A DNA stretch of 50,032 bases from JAVBPE01 sp031549865 (GTDB lineage Bacteria > Bacillota_I > Bacilli_A > Acholeplasmatales > Anaeroplasmataceae), in assembly GCA_031549865.1 (NCBI GenBank), contig JAVBPE010000009.1:1-50032 (forward strand), given 5' to 3'. Below the pieces are notes generated by a model. It saw only the letters and a list, made by a program, of their open reading frames with translations. It was not told the DNA's origin and ran no database searches. How positions within the stretch are numbered: the stretch's first letter is position 1; each line of letters starts with the position of its first letter. Shown here one piece after another: positions 33,117-42,675 of the stretch. The translations under genes and the position numbers were made by a program.

Positions 33117-35021
33117 ATGGCTCAAAAAGAAGGAATTTTGTTTTTAGGTAATGAATTTTCAAATTATAAAGCTTTAGCAAAAGCAATGGCTAGTCACTGG
33201 GGTGATTCAATTTCAACAATTGAAAAACCAGAATTTTTAGCATATTTTGCTAAAAGTGACCCGTACATGTATGGGCGTTTAGAATTGGAAATAAAAAGAT
33301 GTCATTTCTTAGAAACAGCATTAAGTATGGTTATTTATGCATTATATCCTGAAGAAGGAGTATGTATAAAAGGAACATTCTTTAAATCTTTAAAGGATAT
33401 TGCCGTATGCATGCAACAAAATTATCCTAAAATTTTACCAAGTATTCGTACATTTTTTAAAGATCATTGCATTTCACACGTATTTTTATCTCAATTACCT
33501 GTTGGCTATCAAGATAGTTTTCAAGATGCAAAATTCTTAGAAGAAATTCCATTTATAGAAAATAACATTGATAATGTTTTAGTTTATCGTTATTTTATGA
33601 ATCATTATACAATTGGAATGAAACAAAATGTTATAAGTGGCTTTACAACTTTTGATTTTTATTTTAGAAATATTTTAAATCATTCAAAGGAAGTTTTCTC
33701 TTATGTTGATGAATTATCAACAAATGCAGATTTTTTAGTTGATTTAGCTTATATCCATGGATTAAATAAAGTGTTTGAATATACTAAAGCAAATAATAAA
33801 TTTTTCCTTACGATTGAACTTATTAAAGATTATATAACTTTTGATATAAAAATACTTTTAAAAACTGGATATCATTTATGGTTAGCAGATAATTATAATA
33901 ATTTTAATACTATGGGGTTAGATGCAAAAGAACTATTTAAAAACTATAGTAAGATGCCTAAAGTAGAAGAAGCATTTTCAAAGAATAATGAATATGTTAT
34001 CGATTATTGTAAGAAATTACATTCTATGTATTTAACATTTATAGAAATGTATGAAATGAAAATGATTTTCCCTAAAGAAGAAGAATTTGTTATTGATAGG
34101 CCATATGGAGATACATATGTTAGTGTTAAATATTTAGAAATGAATGATTTAAATACATATGTGGAACCTGTTAATATCATTAAAACTGAAGAAGAAATTA
34201 AAAATATTATTAAAGAAAACAAACGTATACGTAAGAATAATGAACGTGAAATTAACGAATCTGCAAAGGCTGCTAAGAAGCAACAAAAGCTTGAAGATTT
34301 CATGAGACCTGAAAAATATAAAAAGACATTACTTAATCGAACTTTCTATTTAGCATTAGCATTAATTGCTTCGGCTGGTATACTAGTATATCCAATTCTA
34401 ACAATTTTCGTAGATAGTGAAATTTTTATTTCTGACATCTATGGTTATGTTACATTAGGGGCATGTGGACTTGGAGCATTAATTGCATTAGTTATGTTTA
34501 TTAAGAATGCAGTTGCCGCTGGAACTTTAAAAAAATATTTTGGAAAAAATAAAAATGAAGATAAAGTAGAAGAAAAAATAATTCTTGATAATAATGAAGA
34601 TGAATTGTTCGATACAACAAGTGATGCTGACTTTGCTTCAATTGAAAATCCTGTTTCAGATGCATCTGCTGAGACAAATGAATCTATAACATTTGCTGAT
34701 TTGAATTATGACGAACAAGCAGCAGTTAATAAAAAAATATATTATAAATATGAAGGAGCTTCAGCTATCATTAATATTTTAGTTGCCTTTGGAGTTTCAG
34801 CATTATTATATTATCTATTAAAAATTAAAAATGAATTTAATGATATTTTACCAGAATTTATTATCAATAATTTTGAAGAATATTTTATGTTCGTCCTTCC
34901 TGCTGCTGCAATGATTATAAATTTAATTAAGAGAAGAAAAGGATTCTTTACATTCTTATTTACATTAATAATTGGAATTGGTTTATTAGTTCTTGCAACA
35001 TATATTGCCTCAATAATATAG
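33117..35021 (+). CDS. Large membrane protein of unknown function
   Basis: 634 residues, not recognised. The first 400 residues have no membrane segment and look helical. A start such as GNEFSNYKALAKAMASHW followed by GRLELEIKRCHFLETAL recalls helical modules of large signalling proteins, but I cannot name a family. A charged helix (about 355-405, rich in Lys/Glu/Asn) precedes two membrane helices (about 412-465). An acidic linker (about 485-535) and three further helices (about 545-634) follow. The ATG at 33117 follows GTAGGTG. rimO starts 9 bases after its stop, so they may be cotranscribed. Confidence 0.6.
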   Translation: MAQKEGILFLGNEFSNYKALAKAMASHWGDSISTIEKPEFLAYFAKSDPYMYGRLELEIKRCHFLETALSMVIYALYPEEGVCIKGTFFKSLKDIAVCMQQNYPKILPSIRTFFKDHCISHVFLSQLPVGYQDSFQDAKFLEEIPFIENNIDNVLVYRYFMNHYTIGMKQNVISGFTTFDFYFRNILNHSKEVFSYVDELSTNADFLVDLAYIHGLNKVFEYTKANNKFFLTIELIKDYITFDIKILLKTGYHLWLADNYNNFNTMGLDAKELFKNYSKMPKVEEAFSKNNEYVIDYCKKLHSMYLTFIEMYEMKMIFPKEEEFVIDRPYGDTYVSVKYLEMNDLNTYVEPVNIIKTEEEIKNIIKENKRIRKNNEREINESAKAAKKQQKLEDFMRPEKYKKTLLNRTFYLALALIASAGILVYPILTIFVDSEIFISDIYGYVTLGACGLGALIALVMFIKNAVAAGTLKKYFGKNKNEDKVEEKIILDNNEDELFDTTSDADFASIENPVSDASAETNESITFADLNYDEQAAVNKKIYYKYEGASAIINILVAFGVSALLYYLLKIKNEFNDILPEFIINNFEEYFMFVLPAAAMIINLIKRRKGFFTFLFTLIIGIGLLVLATYIASII

Positions 35022-35030
35022 GAGGTATAT

Positions 35031-36329
35031 ATGAAAGCTTATATGGTTAGTCTTGGATGTTCTAAAAATCAAGTCGATACTGAAATGATTTTAGGATTAT
35101 TTAAAAACAAAGATATTAGTGTTTGCAAAACACCACAAGAAGCTGACATACTAATGGTAAATACTTGCGCTTTTATTGAAAGTGCAAAAGAAGAAGCCAT
35201 CAATACGATATTAGATTTAGCCTCATTTAAAGATGGGGCTAAAAAAATGCTCGTTTTTGGGTGTATGTCACAAAGATACAAAAAAGAACTAGAAGAACAA
35301 CTACCAGAGGTGGATTGTTTTATTAGCATAAATGAATATGCAAATTTAAGCGAAATTATTGATTCTTTATTTAAAATAAAAAATAGTAGCGAAAAAATGT
35401 CTCACTTAAATCGTATATATACTACACCCCCTCATTTTAGATATGTAAAAATAAGTGATGGATGTTTAAATAGATGTGCCTTTTGTGCTATACCTTTAAT
35501 ACGAGGGTCTTTAGTTAGTAGACCAATTAATGATATAGTAAATGAAGTAAGAATGCACGTAGAAGCCAATGTTTATGAAATAAATTTAATTTCTCAAGAC
35601 ACTACAAGATATGGTGATGACCTATATCATAAATTAAGTATTATTGATTTACTTCAAGAATTAGTGAAAATAGATGGTAACTTTAAAATAAGATTATTAT
35701 ATTTATATCCTGATATAGTAACAGATGAATTAATTAATTTTATAAAGGATAATAATAAAATAATGCCTTATTTTGATATTCCGATTCAACATAGTGAAGA
35801 TCATTTACTTTTAAGTATGAATAGAAGAGGAAGTAGAGAATATTTATTAAATTTATTCAAAAAGATTAAAGAAACAATTCCTCATGCAATAATAAGAACA
35901 ACTTTAATTGTTGGTTTTCCAGGAGAAACAAAAGAAGATGTTAATAATCTAATTGATTTCATGAAAGAAATAAAATTTGACCGTTTAGGCGCATTTGCAT
36001 ATTCTAAAGAAGAAAATACGAAAGCTTATGATTACCTTAATGTTATTCCAAATAAAGAACAAAATGTTAGATTAGGTAAAGTTATGAAAGTTCAAAGCGA
36101 AATTTCTTATACCTTAAATCAAGGAAAAATTGGTAAAATATTTGAATGTGTTATTGAAGATTACGAAGAAGATTCATTCTTTTATATTGGTAGATCATAT
36201 GCCTTCGCTCCAGATGATATTGATGGTTGTATTTATATAGCATGCCATAGAGAACATAAAATAGGCGATGTAATAAAAGTGAATATTTTAGATGCTGATA
36301 CATATACCTTAACAGGGGAAGAGGTTTAA
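35031..36329 (+). CDS. rimO: Ribosomal protein S12 methylthiotransferase RimO
   Basis: 432 residues. A radical SAM enzyme adding a methylthio group to an Asp of S12. UPF0004 domain (about 1-115) has VSLGCSKNQVDTE, CAFIESA and GCMSQRY. The radical SAM motif is CLNRCAFCAIP. A C-terminal TRAM domain ends the protein. SKNQVD and AFIESA favour RimO over MiaB. GGAGGT precedes the ATG. Confidence 0.93.
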   Translation: MKAYMVSLGCSKNQVDTEMILGLFKNKDISVCKTPQEADILMVNTCAFIESAKEEAINTILDLASFKDGAKKMLVFGCMSQRYKKELEEQLPEVDCFISINEYANLSEIIDSLFKIKNSSEKMSHLNRIYTTPPHFRYVKISDGCLNRCAFCAIPLIRGSLVSRPINDIVNEVRMHVEANVYEINLISQDTTRYGDDLYHKLSIIDLLQELVKIDGNFKIRLLYLYPDIVTDELINFIKDNNKIMPYFDIPIQHSEDHLLLSMNRRGSREYLLNLFKKIKETIPHAIIRTTLIVGFPGETKEDVNNLIDFMKEIKFDRLGAFAYSKEENTKAYDYLNVIPNKEQNVRLGKVMKVQSEISYTLNQGKIGKIFECVIEDYEEDSFFYIGRSYAFAPDDIDGCIYIACHREHKIGDVIKVNILDADTYTLTGEEV

Positions 36330-36331
36330 AA

Positions 36332-36865
36332 ATGAGTAAAAAGATTAATATTGTTTTATATGCTCCTGAAATTCCCCAAAATACTGGTAATATAATGAGA
36401 AGTTGTGTAGGCTTTAATGCTAAATTGCATTTAATAAAACCGCTGGGCTTTAAATTAGATGAAAAGCATCTTCAAAGAAGTGCCCTTGATTATTTCGAAT
36501 ATTTGGATTATGAAGTATATGAGGATTATAATGATTTTATTTTTAAAAATCCTGGTAAATATTATTTTTTAACTAGATATGGTCATAAAACTCCAGCTCA
36601 AATAAATTTTAAAGCGGAATTAGATAATATTTATATTATATTTGGACGTGAATCGACTGGTATACCGTATGAAATCTTACATGATCATTTAGATGATTGC
36701 TTCCGTATTCCAACTACCGATAAAATTAGAAGTTTAAACTTGTCAAATTGTGCAGCTATAATGCTTTTTTTGGCAACATCACAAATTGATGACCCAAGTT
36801 TAATAACACATGAACCAGATACTTTAAAAGGTGAATTCTTTATAGATAGTATAAATAATAAATAA
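36332..36865 (+). CDS. trmL: tRNA (cytidine(34)-2'-O)-methyltransferase TrmL
   Basis: 177 residues, SPOUT family. It methylates the wobble ribose of tRNA-Leu. Motif 1 is YAPEIPQNTGNIMRSC, motif 2 IIFGRESTGIP and motif 3 IPTTDKIRSLNLSNCAAIML. It begins two bases after rimO. Confidence 0.93.
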   Translation: MSKKINIVLYAPEIPQNTGNIMRSCVGFNAKLHLIKPLGFKLDEKHLQRSALDYFEYLDYEVYEDYNDFIFKNPGKYYFLTRYGHKTPAQINFKAELDNIYIIFGRESTGIPYEILHDHLDDCFRIPTTDKIRSLNLSNCAAIMLFLATSQIDDPSLITHEPDTLKGEFFIDSINNK

Positions 36866-36925
36866 AATGCATTTTAGTAGAATAAAAAAAATAAATATGG
36901 TAAAAAGTATTTAAGAGGTGATAAT

Positions 36926-37231
36926 ATGTCAATCATTAATTTAAATGAAAAGAATTTCAAAGATACTATAGAAAGTAATGAAACTGTATTAGTTGACTTT
37001 TGGGCACCATGGTGTGGTCCATGCCGTATGCTTGCGCCAGTTTTAGAAGAATTAAATCAAAAGAATCCTAATTTAGTTATCGGTAAGGTTAATGTCGATG
37101 AAGAAGAAGTTTTAGGATCTATGTTTAATGTAATGTCAATTCCTACCATGTGTATTTTTAAAAATGGTAAATTAGTTAAAACTACTGTTGGTTTAAAGCG
37201 ATTAACTGATTTAGAAGTTTTAGTAAAATAA
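36926..37231 (+). CDS. trxA: Thioredoxin
   Basis: 101 residues with active site WAPWCGPCR and cis-Pro in MSIPT. A cytosolic disulfide reductase. AGAGGTGAT precedes the ATG. The reductase gene follows by one base. Confidence 0.95.
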   Translation: MSIINLNEKNFKDTIESNETVLVDFWAPWCGPCRMLAPVLEELNQKNPNLVIGKVNVDEEEVLGSMFNVMSIPTMCIFKNGKLVKTTVGLKRLTDLEVLVK

Positions 37232-37232
37232 C

Positions 37233-38096
37233 ATGTATGATACTATAATTATTGGAATTGGACCAGCTGCTATCCAGGCATCAATATATTTATCTCGATA
37301 TGGTCTAAAAACTTTATTAATTGGTAAGGATTATGGAGCATTAGCGAAGGCTAAAACAATAGATAATTATTTTGGTTTTGATAATATAAATGGTTTGGAA
37401 TTGCTTTTAAAAGGAATGTCTCAAGCACAAAATTTAGGAGCTTTGATCAATAAAGATGAAGTTTTAACTATTGAAGGAAACTTTGAAGAAGGTTTTAAAG
37501 TTATAGCTAAAAAAGGTACTTATGAAGCAAAAACTATAATTATTGCGACAGGGTTATTTAGGAATACTTTAAATATAAAAGGTTTTAAAGATTTAGATGG
37601 TAAAGGTATTAGTTATTGTGCTATATGTGATGGATTTTTTTACCGAAAAAAGAAATTAGCTATTTTAGGAAATAGTGATTATTTATCTGAAGAATTGAAT
37701 GTTTTAAAAGATTTAACCACTGATATTACTATATTTACAAATGGACGAGAATTAGAAGTAGATAATTACGGCTTTAAAGTTATTACTGATGAAATATTAT
37801 CTTTTAATGGTGAAAATAAATTAGAATCTATTACTACAAATAAAACGACTATTACTTTTGATGGGTGTTTTGTAGCTTTAGGAAGTGCATCTGGTTATGA
37901 ATTTTCACGCCATTTAGGAATTATTTGTGATGATAAAAAACATATAGTTGTTGATGATAAATTCGAAACAAATGTAAGTGGCATTTATGCAATTGGTGAT
38001 TGTATAGGTGGACTATTACAAATAGTTAAGGCATGTTCTGATGGGGCAAATGCTGCACTTCATATAAAGAATAAAATTCACAAAAAGACAAATTAA
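37233..38096 (+). CDS. Thioredoxin reductase-like flavoprotein lacking the NADPH motif
   Basis: 287 residues, about 20-30 shorter than usual TrxB. The FAD site IGIGPAAIQASIYLSRYG, redox pair CAIC (129-132) and YAIGDC are present. Where TrxB has GGGDSA and HRR for NADPH, this has ILGNSDYLSEELNVL (144-158) and TIFTNGREL. It may therefore use another donor, as in the ferredoxin-type flavin thioredoxin reductases of anaerobes. Placement right after trxA makes thioredoxin the likely target. The 3' end forms part of the terminator. Confidence 0.82.
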   Translation: MYDTIIIGIGPAAIQASIYLSRYGLKTLLIGKDYGALAKAKTIDNYFGFDNINGLELLLKGMSQAQNLGALINKDEVLTIEGNFEEGFKVIAKKGTYEAKTIIIATGLFRNTLNIKGFKDLDGKGISYCAICDGFFYRKKKLAILGNSDYLSEELNVLKDLTTDITIFTNGRELEVDNYGFKVITDEILSFNGENKLESITTNKTTITFDGCFVALGSASGYEFSRHLGIICDDKKHIVVDDKFETNVSGIYAIGDCIGGLLQIVKACSDGANAALHIKNKIHKKTN

Positions 38097-38115
38097 AATC
38101 TTTGTCTTTTTTATT
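38082..38115 (+). terminator. Terminator of trxA operon
   Basis: AAAAAGACAAA (38082-38092), 8-base loop, TTTGTCTTTTT (38101-38111). The first arm is within the coding end. Confidence 0.85.
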
Positions 38116-38197
38116 ATTTTAGCTTTGTTACATTTTGTCGAGAAATAAATGTCTTATTTTTAAAAAAAAGTATTATAATTGTTGTGTAGGAGATTGA

Positions 38198-38239
38198 ATG
38201 ATAGGGGGACACTTTAGTGAAAATAAAAAAAAGAATTAA
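38198..38239 (+). CDS. Possible 13-codon upstream ORF
   Basis: MIGGHFSENKKKN, with AGGAG five bases before its ATG. It overlaps the start of the lipoprotein gene in another frame, and its own GGGGG is the Shine-Dalgarno of that gene. It may be regulatory or chance. Confidence 0.25.
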   Translation: MIGGHFSENKKKN

Positions 38240-38873
38240 AAAAATATTATTATCTATTATATTTTTCATTTGTATATTCATCTTTTCAGCATGCGGATCT
38301 TTTAAAACTTTAAAAATATATGATTATTATAGAGAATATAAATTTGAATTGCCATTTGAATACGACCATAAGAGTAAAAAAGATATAATAATTTTTGATA
38401 AAGATTTATCAATAGAAGAAATGAGTATTTTAATTAATGAAGCAAATTATAATTCAAGTGTGTATGAATTTGATGGACTAAAAAGAATGCTAATTACCGT
38501 AACAGAAGATAAATATGTATATTACTATATTATTTATGATAAGACAGAATCAAATGAGAATTATATTTTAAGGGATTGTTCAAAAGATATTAAATTTAAA
38601 AAATTTATTTTTACTCAATTTTATATATTTTTATTTCCTCTACATTATAGTAAAATTGATAATGTATCTTCAGATGTAATAGAGGTATATTGTACTTTTG
38701 AAGATTTTGCATCTTTTTATGAAGCCACGGGTAAAAATAATTATGAAATAGATTATATCAACAAAAAACTTAGATTCTATTGCGATGGTGACTATAGAAT
38801 GCATTTTGATAATGGATATGTAAATTTTGAATATATTGAAAATGAAAATGGTGCTTTTATCCTCATTAAATAG
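38217..38873 (+). CDS. Hypothetical lipoprotein
   Basis: 218 residues. Basic N-terminus, hydrophobic stretch and lipobox FSAC (Cys about 26) indicate export and lipid anchoring. The rest alternates strands with many Tyr and acidic residues, and no known domain is recognised. The start is GTG at 38217, eight bases after GGGGG. A -10 TATAAT lies at 38174-38179. It is monocistronic: terminators lie on both sides. Confidence 0.7.
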   Translation: MKIKKRIKKILLSIIFFICIFIFSACGSFKTLKIYDYYREYKFELPFEYDHKSKKDIIIFDKDLSIEEMSILINEANYNSSVYEFDGLKRMLITVTEDKYVYYYIIYDKTESNENYILRDCSKDIKFKKFIFTQFYIFLFPLHYSKIDNVSSDVIEVYCTFEDFASFYEATGKNNYEIDYINKKLRFYCDGDYRMHFDNGYVNFEYIENENGAFILIK

Positions 38874-38895
38874 ATATTTTAAAATTAATGTTTAT

Positions 38896-38930
38896 AAGGT
38901 GTATTCTATTATGAATACACCTTTATTATT
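38896..38930 (+). terminator. Terminator after the lipoprotein gene
   Basis: AAGGTGTATTC (38896-38906), loop TATTAT, GAATACACCTT (38913-38923), T-rich tail. Confidence 0.88.
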
Positions 38931-39017
38931 ATATAGATAAAATAAATCGACAAAATAAAATAATAAATATCAAAAAAAAACAAATTTATTATAAAAATAA
39001 TTATTATTATTGTTTTA

Positions 39018-39026
39018 TGCTATAAT
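39018..39026 (+). promoter_or_regulatory. Extended -10 promoter
   Basis: TGCTATAAT, no clear -35, 56 bases before the lipoprotein ATG at 39082. Confidence 0.5.
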
Positions 39027-39081
39027 AAATTAAATAGAAAAATATAAAACTAAATAATCTATATGGGAAAGAAGGAAAAGT

Positions 39082-40602
39082 ATGAAAAAAATAGTTGCAA
39101 TAGTATTATTATGCTTAATGCTTTGTAGTTGTAATGAAAATAGTGAACCTGAAATATCTACTAATAAATATTATGATAAAGTTATTAATCTGGATGTTAC
39201 TTCTAAGTACAATATTCCAATAAGTTCAAGAATTTATAATAATAGCACTAAATTTATTGCTTTTAACGAAAAAGATACCGATAATTATGCTTTTTATGAT
39301 GTTGAACAAGAATTATTTTTAGATTTTAAATTTAAATTGATAAATGAATATGTAACTTTATATGATGATCTTTTACTTGTGAGTAAAAAGGTTAGTGGTA
39401 CTGGACTTGGTATGGAAACACATTATTCTCTTTGGAATGTTTATGGTGAAGAATTAATACCTTTTTCAAAAAATCGAATACAATTTGGTAATGAAGAATA
39501 TGGTGGTAAATTATGTATTTACACACCAGATAATACGTTCATATATTATAATAAAGAATTAGAAGCTCTTCCTCATATTGAGGATAATAAAGGCGCGTTA
39601 TTAAGTAATACAGAAAAATATTATATAGTTAGGTATAAAGAATTATATGTTATTTTTGATCTTGCATGGAAAGAGATAGAAAGGTTTTATAATCCAATTT
39701 ATTTTATTGATGAATATACGGTTTTTGAAACATACAAAAAAGATTTTCGGGGTAATGGTGAGTATACATATGAAGACTTCGATGAGCAAAAATATATTTT
39801 AAGATATAGCACATATAATATTCTTACAAAAGAAAAAAAAGATAATTTATTTCCAAATATGAAAATTAACGGAATTAGTACTAAATATTCATTACCTTAT
39901 TATTCTAAGCATTTAAGTAAAGATTGTAGATTAATGTATTATCAAGAAATATCGGTAGATAAAAAAATAACTTATTCTAAACATGCGCTTTTGGATGCCG
40001 AATTAAATATTTATATTTCTACTGATTATACTAATGATTTATATGTATTGGAAGATAATAGATTAGCATATGGTAGTAAAGTATATGATTTATCTCTTAA
40101 TCTAATTGGTGAAGAAGATATTTTATTAAATGAAAATAAAACTTTTGAAAACGAAGATAAGAATCTAACTATTTTAGATTCTAGCATAATTGATTATTCA
40201 AATGAATTATATTTGGCGAGGGCCTCTTTAGGTTTAAAAGATGATCCATCATATTTTTTTTGGGGATATAGTTATTATTTGATGAATTCCAGTTTAGAAA
40301 GAATATCTGGATATTATTCTTATATTTACCTTACAAATGGCTCATATGCGGTTGGAATTAAAGACAATAAAACTTATAAAATATATAATGATGGAACAAC
40401 AGAGGAAATAGAAGGAACTGTAACTTATGATATAAACGTTCGCAATCCTCAATATTTCATCATAACTAAAGATCTAACAAGATATATTTATAGTAGAAGC
40501 GGAGAATTACTTATTGAATTAACAAAAAATGATATTTGTTATACTATAAAGAAAAGTTATATGTTTGTAATTAAGGATAATGAATATTATTTAATTAAAT
40601 AA
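39082..40602 (+). CDS. Large hypothetical lipoprotein, propeller-like
   Basis: 506 residues. Signal with lipobox LCSC (Cys about 15). The mature part is made of short strands rich in Tyr, Asn and Asp, with repeated phrases such as FYDVEQELFLDFKF, LWNVYGEELIPF and ALLDAELNIYI. These look like blades of a beta-propeller, with WG-repeat-like units. I do not recognise a family. Extracytoplasmic location is clear, function is not. GAAGGA precedes the ATG. Terminators on both sides make it monocistronic. Confidence 0.68.
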   Translation: MKKIVAIVLLCLMLCSCNENSEPEISTNKYYDKVINLDVTSKYNIPISSRIYNNSTKFIAFNEKDTDNYAFYDVEQELFLDFKFKLINEYVTLYDDLLLVSKKVSGTGLGMETHYSLWNVYGEELIPFSKNRIQFGNEEYGGKLCIYTPDNTFIYYNKELEALPHIEDNKGALLSNTEKYYIVRYKELYVIFDLAWKEIERFYNPIYFIDEYTVFETYKKDFRGNGEYTYEDFDEQKYILRYSTYNILTKEKKDNLFPNMKINGISTKYSLPYYSKHLSKDCRLMYYQEISVDKKITYSKHALLDAELNIYISTDYTNDLYVLEDNRLAYGSKVYDLSLNLIGEEDILLNENKTFENEDKNLTILDSSIIDYSNELYLARASLGLKDDPSYFFWGYSYYLMNSSLERISGYYSYIYLTNGSYAVGIKDNKTYKIYNDGTTEEIEGTVTYDINVRNPQYFIITKDLTRYIYSRSGELLIELTKNDICYTIKKSYMFVIKDNEYYLIK

Positions 40603-40608
40603 AAATTA

Positions 40609-40640
40609 AAAATCACATTATTTTTAAATGTGATTTTTTA
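40609..40640 (+). terminator. Terminator after the propeller-like lipoprotein
   Basis: AAAATCACATT (40609-40619), 7-base loop, AATGTGATTTT (40627-40637), then T. Confidence 0.85.
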
Positions 40641-40680
40641 TCTAAATCCATAAATTTCTTAATTAATTTATTTTTTTGTA

Positions 40681-40689
40681 TGTTATAAT
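40681..40689 (+). promoter_or_regulatory. Extended -10 promoter
   Basis: TGTTATAAT, 25 bases before the ATG at 40714. Confidence 0.55.
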
Positions 40690-40713
40690 GAAAACAAACT
40701 GGGGGAAAGACTT

Positions 40714-41271
40714 ATGCGAAGATTAATATCAAAATTATCTACATCTATTATATTAGCTTTAATATTAATTACCTTTGGTTTTATTTTTATATTTGTTGAT
40801 CAAAATTTAATTGCACCAATATATTTTAGAATTGTTAGTATTTTAGTTATAATTATAGGCTTATTTAAACTTTTATTTATTTCTAAAACTACAATGAACA
40901 AAGTAGAATATCGACTTGATTTAATTGAAGGAATACTTAATTTGTTTATTGGAGTAATATTTTCTAATTTTCACGAGTTTTACATTTTAAATATTATATT
41001 ATTTACTATATTTATGGTAGTGCCATTAGTAAGATTTAAATATGCTTTTAACAAAGCAAACCAATTTTTTATAGATACACCTAAATATATTATTGCCGCA
41101 TCTATATTATGTGCAGCTAGAATAATTTATAAGATATTCTTTTCTCTTATTGGAGGAGTATTATTATTTATCGGGATTGTTATTATAATAAGTAAAATTA
41201 GAAAGCACATTTACAAGAAAAAATATGGTTATATAGATGGGGAAAAACGATATTACGATTTGGAGGAATAG
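40714..41271 (+). CDS. HdeD-like membrane protein
   Basis: 185 residues with six membrane helices in pairs (about 12-30, 36-54, 68-84, 88-106, 122-136, 140-160) and a basic, Tyr-rich tail. The repeating helix pairs and spacing resemble HdeD/DUF308 proteins, but similarity is general. GGGGGAAAG precedes the ATG. The next gene starts two bases after its stop with its Shine-Dalgarno inside this gene, so they form an operon. Confidence 0.6.
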   Translation: MRRLISKLSTSIILALILITFGFIFIFVDQNLIAPIYFRIVSILVIIIGLFKLLFISKTTMNKVEYRLDLIEGILNLFIGVIFSNFHEFYILNIILFTIFMVVPLVRFKYAFNKANQFFIDTPKYIIAASILCAARIIYKIFFSLIGGVLLFIGIVIIISKIRKHIYKKKYGYIDGEKRYYDLEE

Positions 41272-41272
41272 T

Positions 41273-42220
41273 ATGTCTAAAAAAACAAAAGGTTTTTTAT
41301 ATTTTATTGCAATCGGCTGTTTAACGTTATTTTTAATGATTTTAGTTAGTTCAGTAATAGAAATAGGTGAAAGATTAAGAAATATTCATTTTGGTGTTGA
41401 AATTGCCTTTTATTTAATTGCTGTATTAATTTTCTTTTTTGCAATTGTAAATCCAATAATTATTATATTGAAGAGTCCATCTTTAAGTATTGCGACTACC
41501 TTAGATGATGATTCGTATCGCAAATTACAAATTTATAAAGCTGTTGCCAATAATATAAGGAAGAATAATGATTTACCGATAGAAGAAATTAAATTATTAA
41601 CAAATTATGAAAATAAAAATGAATTAGTTTTAAATTTACAAGTTGTATTTGATAAATCAGTAAAAAAACAAATAAATGAAATTATATTAAGAAATGCCCG
41701 TATTGTAATGGTATCAACTGCCGTATGTCAAAGTGCTAGATTTGATATGTTAACAGTTTTTAGTGTTAATCTTAAAATGATAAAAGAAATTGTTGTTAAA
41801 TGCGGATATCGTCCTTCAATGGCTAACCTATCTAAATTAACAGCTAATGTCTTTGGGACTGCTTTAATTGCTGAAGGATTAGAAAGTTTAAGTATTGATG
41901 ATGTCTTACCTACTAGTGTTTCTAATTCTTTAGGTGAGATTCCTTTCATAAAACCTGTAATATCAAGTATTACTCAAGGGATTGCGAATTCTTTGTTAAC
42001 TATAAGAATAGGTATAATTACTAGGAAATATTTATTTAAAGACGGATATGAAATAACTAAAGAATCTATTCGCAAAGAAGCTTTTAGAGAATCATTAAAA
42101 TTAATACCATTAGTAATTGCGGAAACATTAACATTCTTTCCTAAAAAAATGGTTAAATTATTTACGAGAAAGCCAAAAGAAGAAACTGATAAAAATGAAA
42201 TTATAGTTAGTGCAAAATAA
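41273..42220 (+). CDS. DUF697/YcjF-like membrane protein
   Basis: 315 residues. Two N-terminal membrane helices (about 8-30 and 41-66) precede a soluble part. The region about 150-240, with IVMVSTAVCQSARFDMLTV and GYRPSMANLSKLTANVF, matches DUF697, found in YcjF and in some Era-like GTPases. No GTPase domain is present. Role unknown, perhaps membrane organisation or stress. The ATG at 41273 is preferred because GGAGG is directly upstream. Confidence 0.75.
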   Translation: MSKKTKGFLYFIAIGCLTLFLMILVSSVIEIGERLRNIHFGVEIAFYLIAVLIFFFAIVNPIIIILKSPSLSIATTLDDDSYRKLQIYKAVANNIRKNNDLPIEEIKLLTNYENKNELVLNLQVVFDKSVKKQINEIILRNARIVMVSTAVCQSARFDMLTVFSVNLKMIKEIVVKCGYRPSMANLSKLTANVFGTALIAEGLESLSIDDVLPTSVSNSLGEIPFIKPVISSITQGIANSLLTIRIGIITRKYLFKDGYEITKESIRKEAFRESLKLIPLVIAETLTFFPKKMVKLFTRKPKEETDKNEIIVSAK

Positions 42221-42229
42221 AAAAATATC

Positions 42230-42258
42230 TTGACTTTACTACACACTTAGTGTAGAAT
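42230..42258 (+). promoter_or_regulatory. Promoter of rplU-prp-rpmA
   Basis: TTGACT (42230-42235), 17-base spacer, TAGAAT (42253-42258). A start near 42265 gives a leader of about 94 bases. Confidence 0.8.
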
Positions 42259-42264
42259 AGTTAT

Positions 42265-42345
42265 GTTGTAACATGCACCACATAGAACAGGTCTCAAATG
42301 ATTAGAAATCTACCTTAATAGTGAGTCTTAAAAAAATAATCATAG
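42265..42345 (+). promoter_or_regulatory. L21 leader (ribosomal protein autoregulation)
   Basis: The leader contains AACATGCACCACATAGAACA, GGTCTCAAATG, AATCTACCTTAATAG and GTGAGTC before the Shine-Dalgarno. This resembles the rplU leader of Firmicutes, in which L21 is thought to bind its own mRNA. Recognised from memory of the motif and from position. Confidence 0.65.
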
Positions 42346-42358
42346 GAGGTATAACGAC

Positions 42359-42667
42359 ATGTATGCAATTATTGAAACAGGCGGAAAGCAATATAAAGTT
42401 GAAGTAGGTTCACAAGTTTACGTTGAATTATTAGATGTAAATGCAGAAGATACTGTAACTTTTGACAAAGTATTATTAATAGGTGGAGAAACTACAAAAG
42501 TTGGTGCTCCATACGTTAATGGCGCTACTGTAACTGCGAAAGTTGAAAAGAATGGAAGAGCAAAGAAAATTATTATTTTCAAGTATTCACCAAAGAAAAG
42601 ATATCGCAAAAAACAAGGACACCGTCAATCTTATACAAAGTTAACAATCGAAGCAATTAATGCTTAA
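42359..42667 (+). CDS. rplU: 50S ribosomal protein L21
   Basis: 102 residues: MYAIIETGGKQYKVEVG start and the C-terminal FKYSPKKRYRKKQGHRQ. It binds 23S rRNA. TAGGAGGT precedes the ATG. First gene of rplU-prp-rpmA. Confidence 0.98.
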   Translation: MYAIIETGGKQYKVEVGSQVYVELLDVNAEDTVTFDKVLLIGGETTKVGAPYVNGATVTAKVEKNGRAKKIIIFKYSPKKRYRKKQGHRQSYTKLTIEAINA

Positions 42668-42675
42668 TTAAAAAA

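Noticed and set aside
38198..38239. Frameshifted true start of the lipoprotein at 38217
   Set aside because: The GTG start already gives a complete lipoprotein signal and has GGGGG at good spacing; the upstream ATG frame is kept only as a low-confidence ORF.
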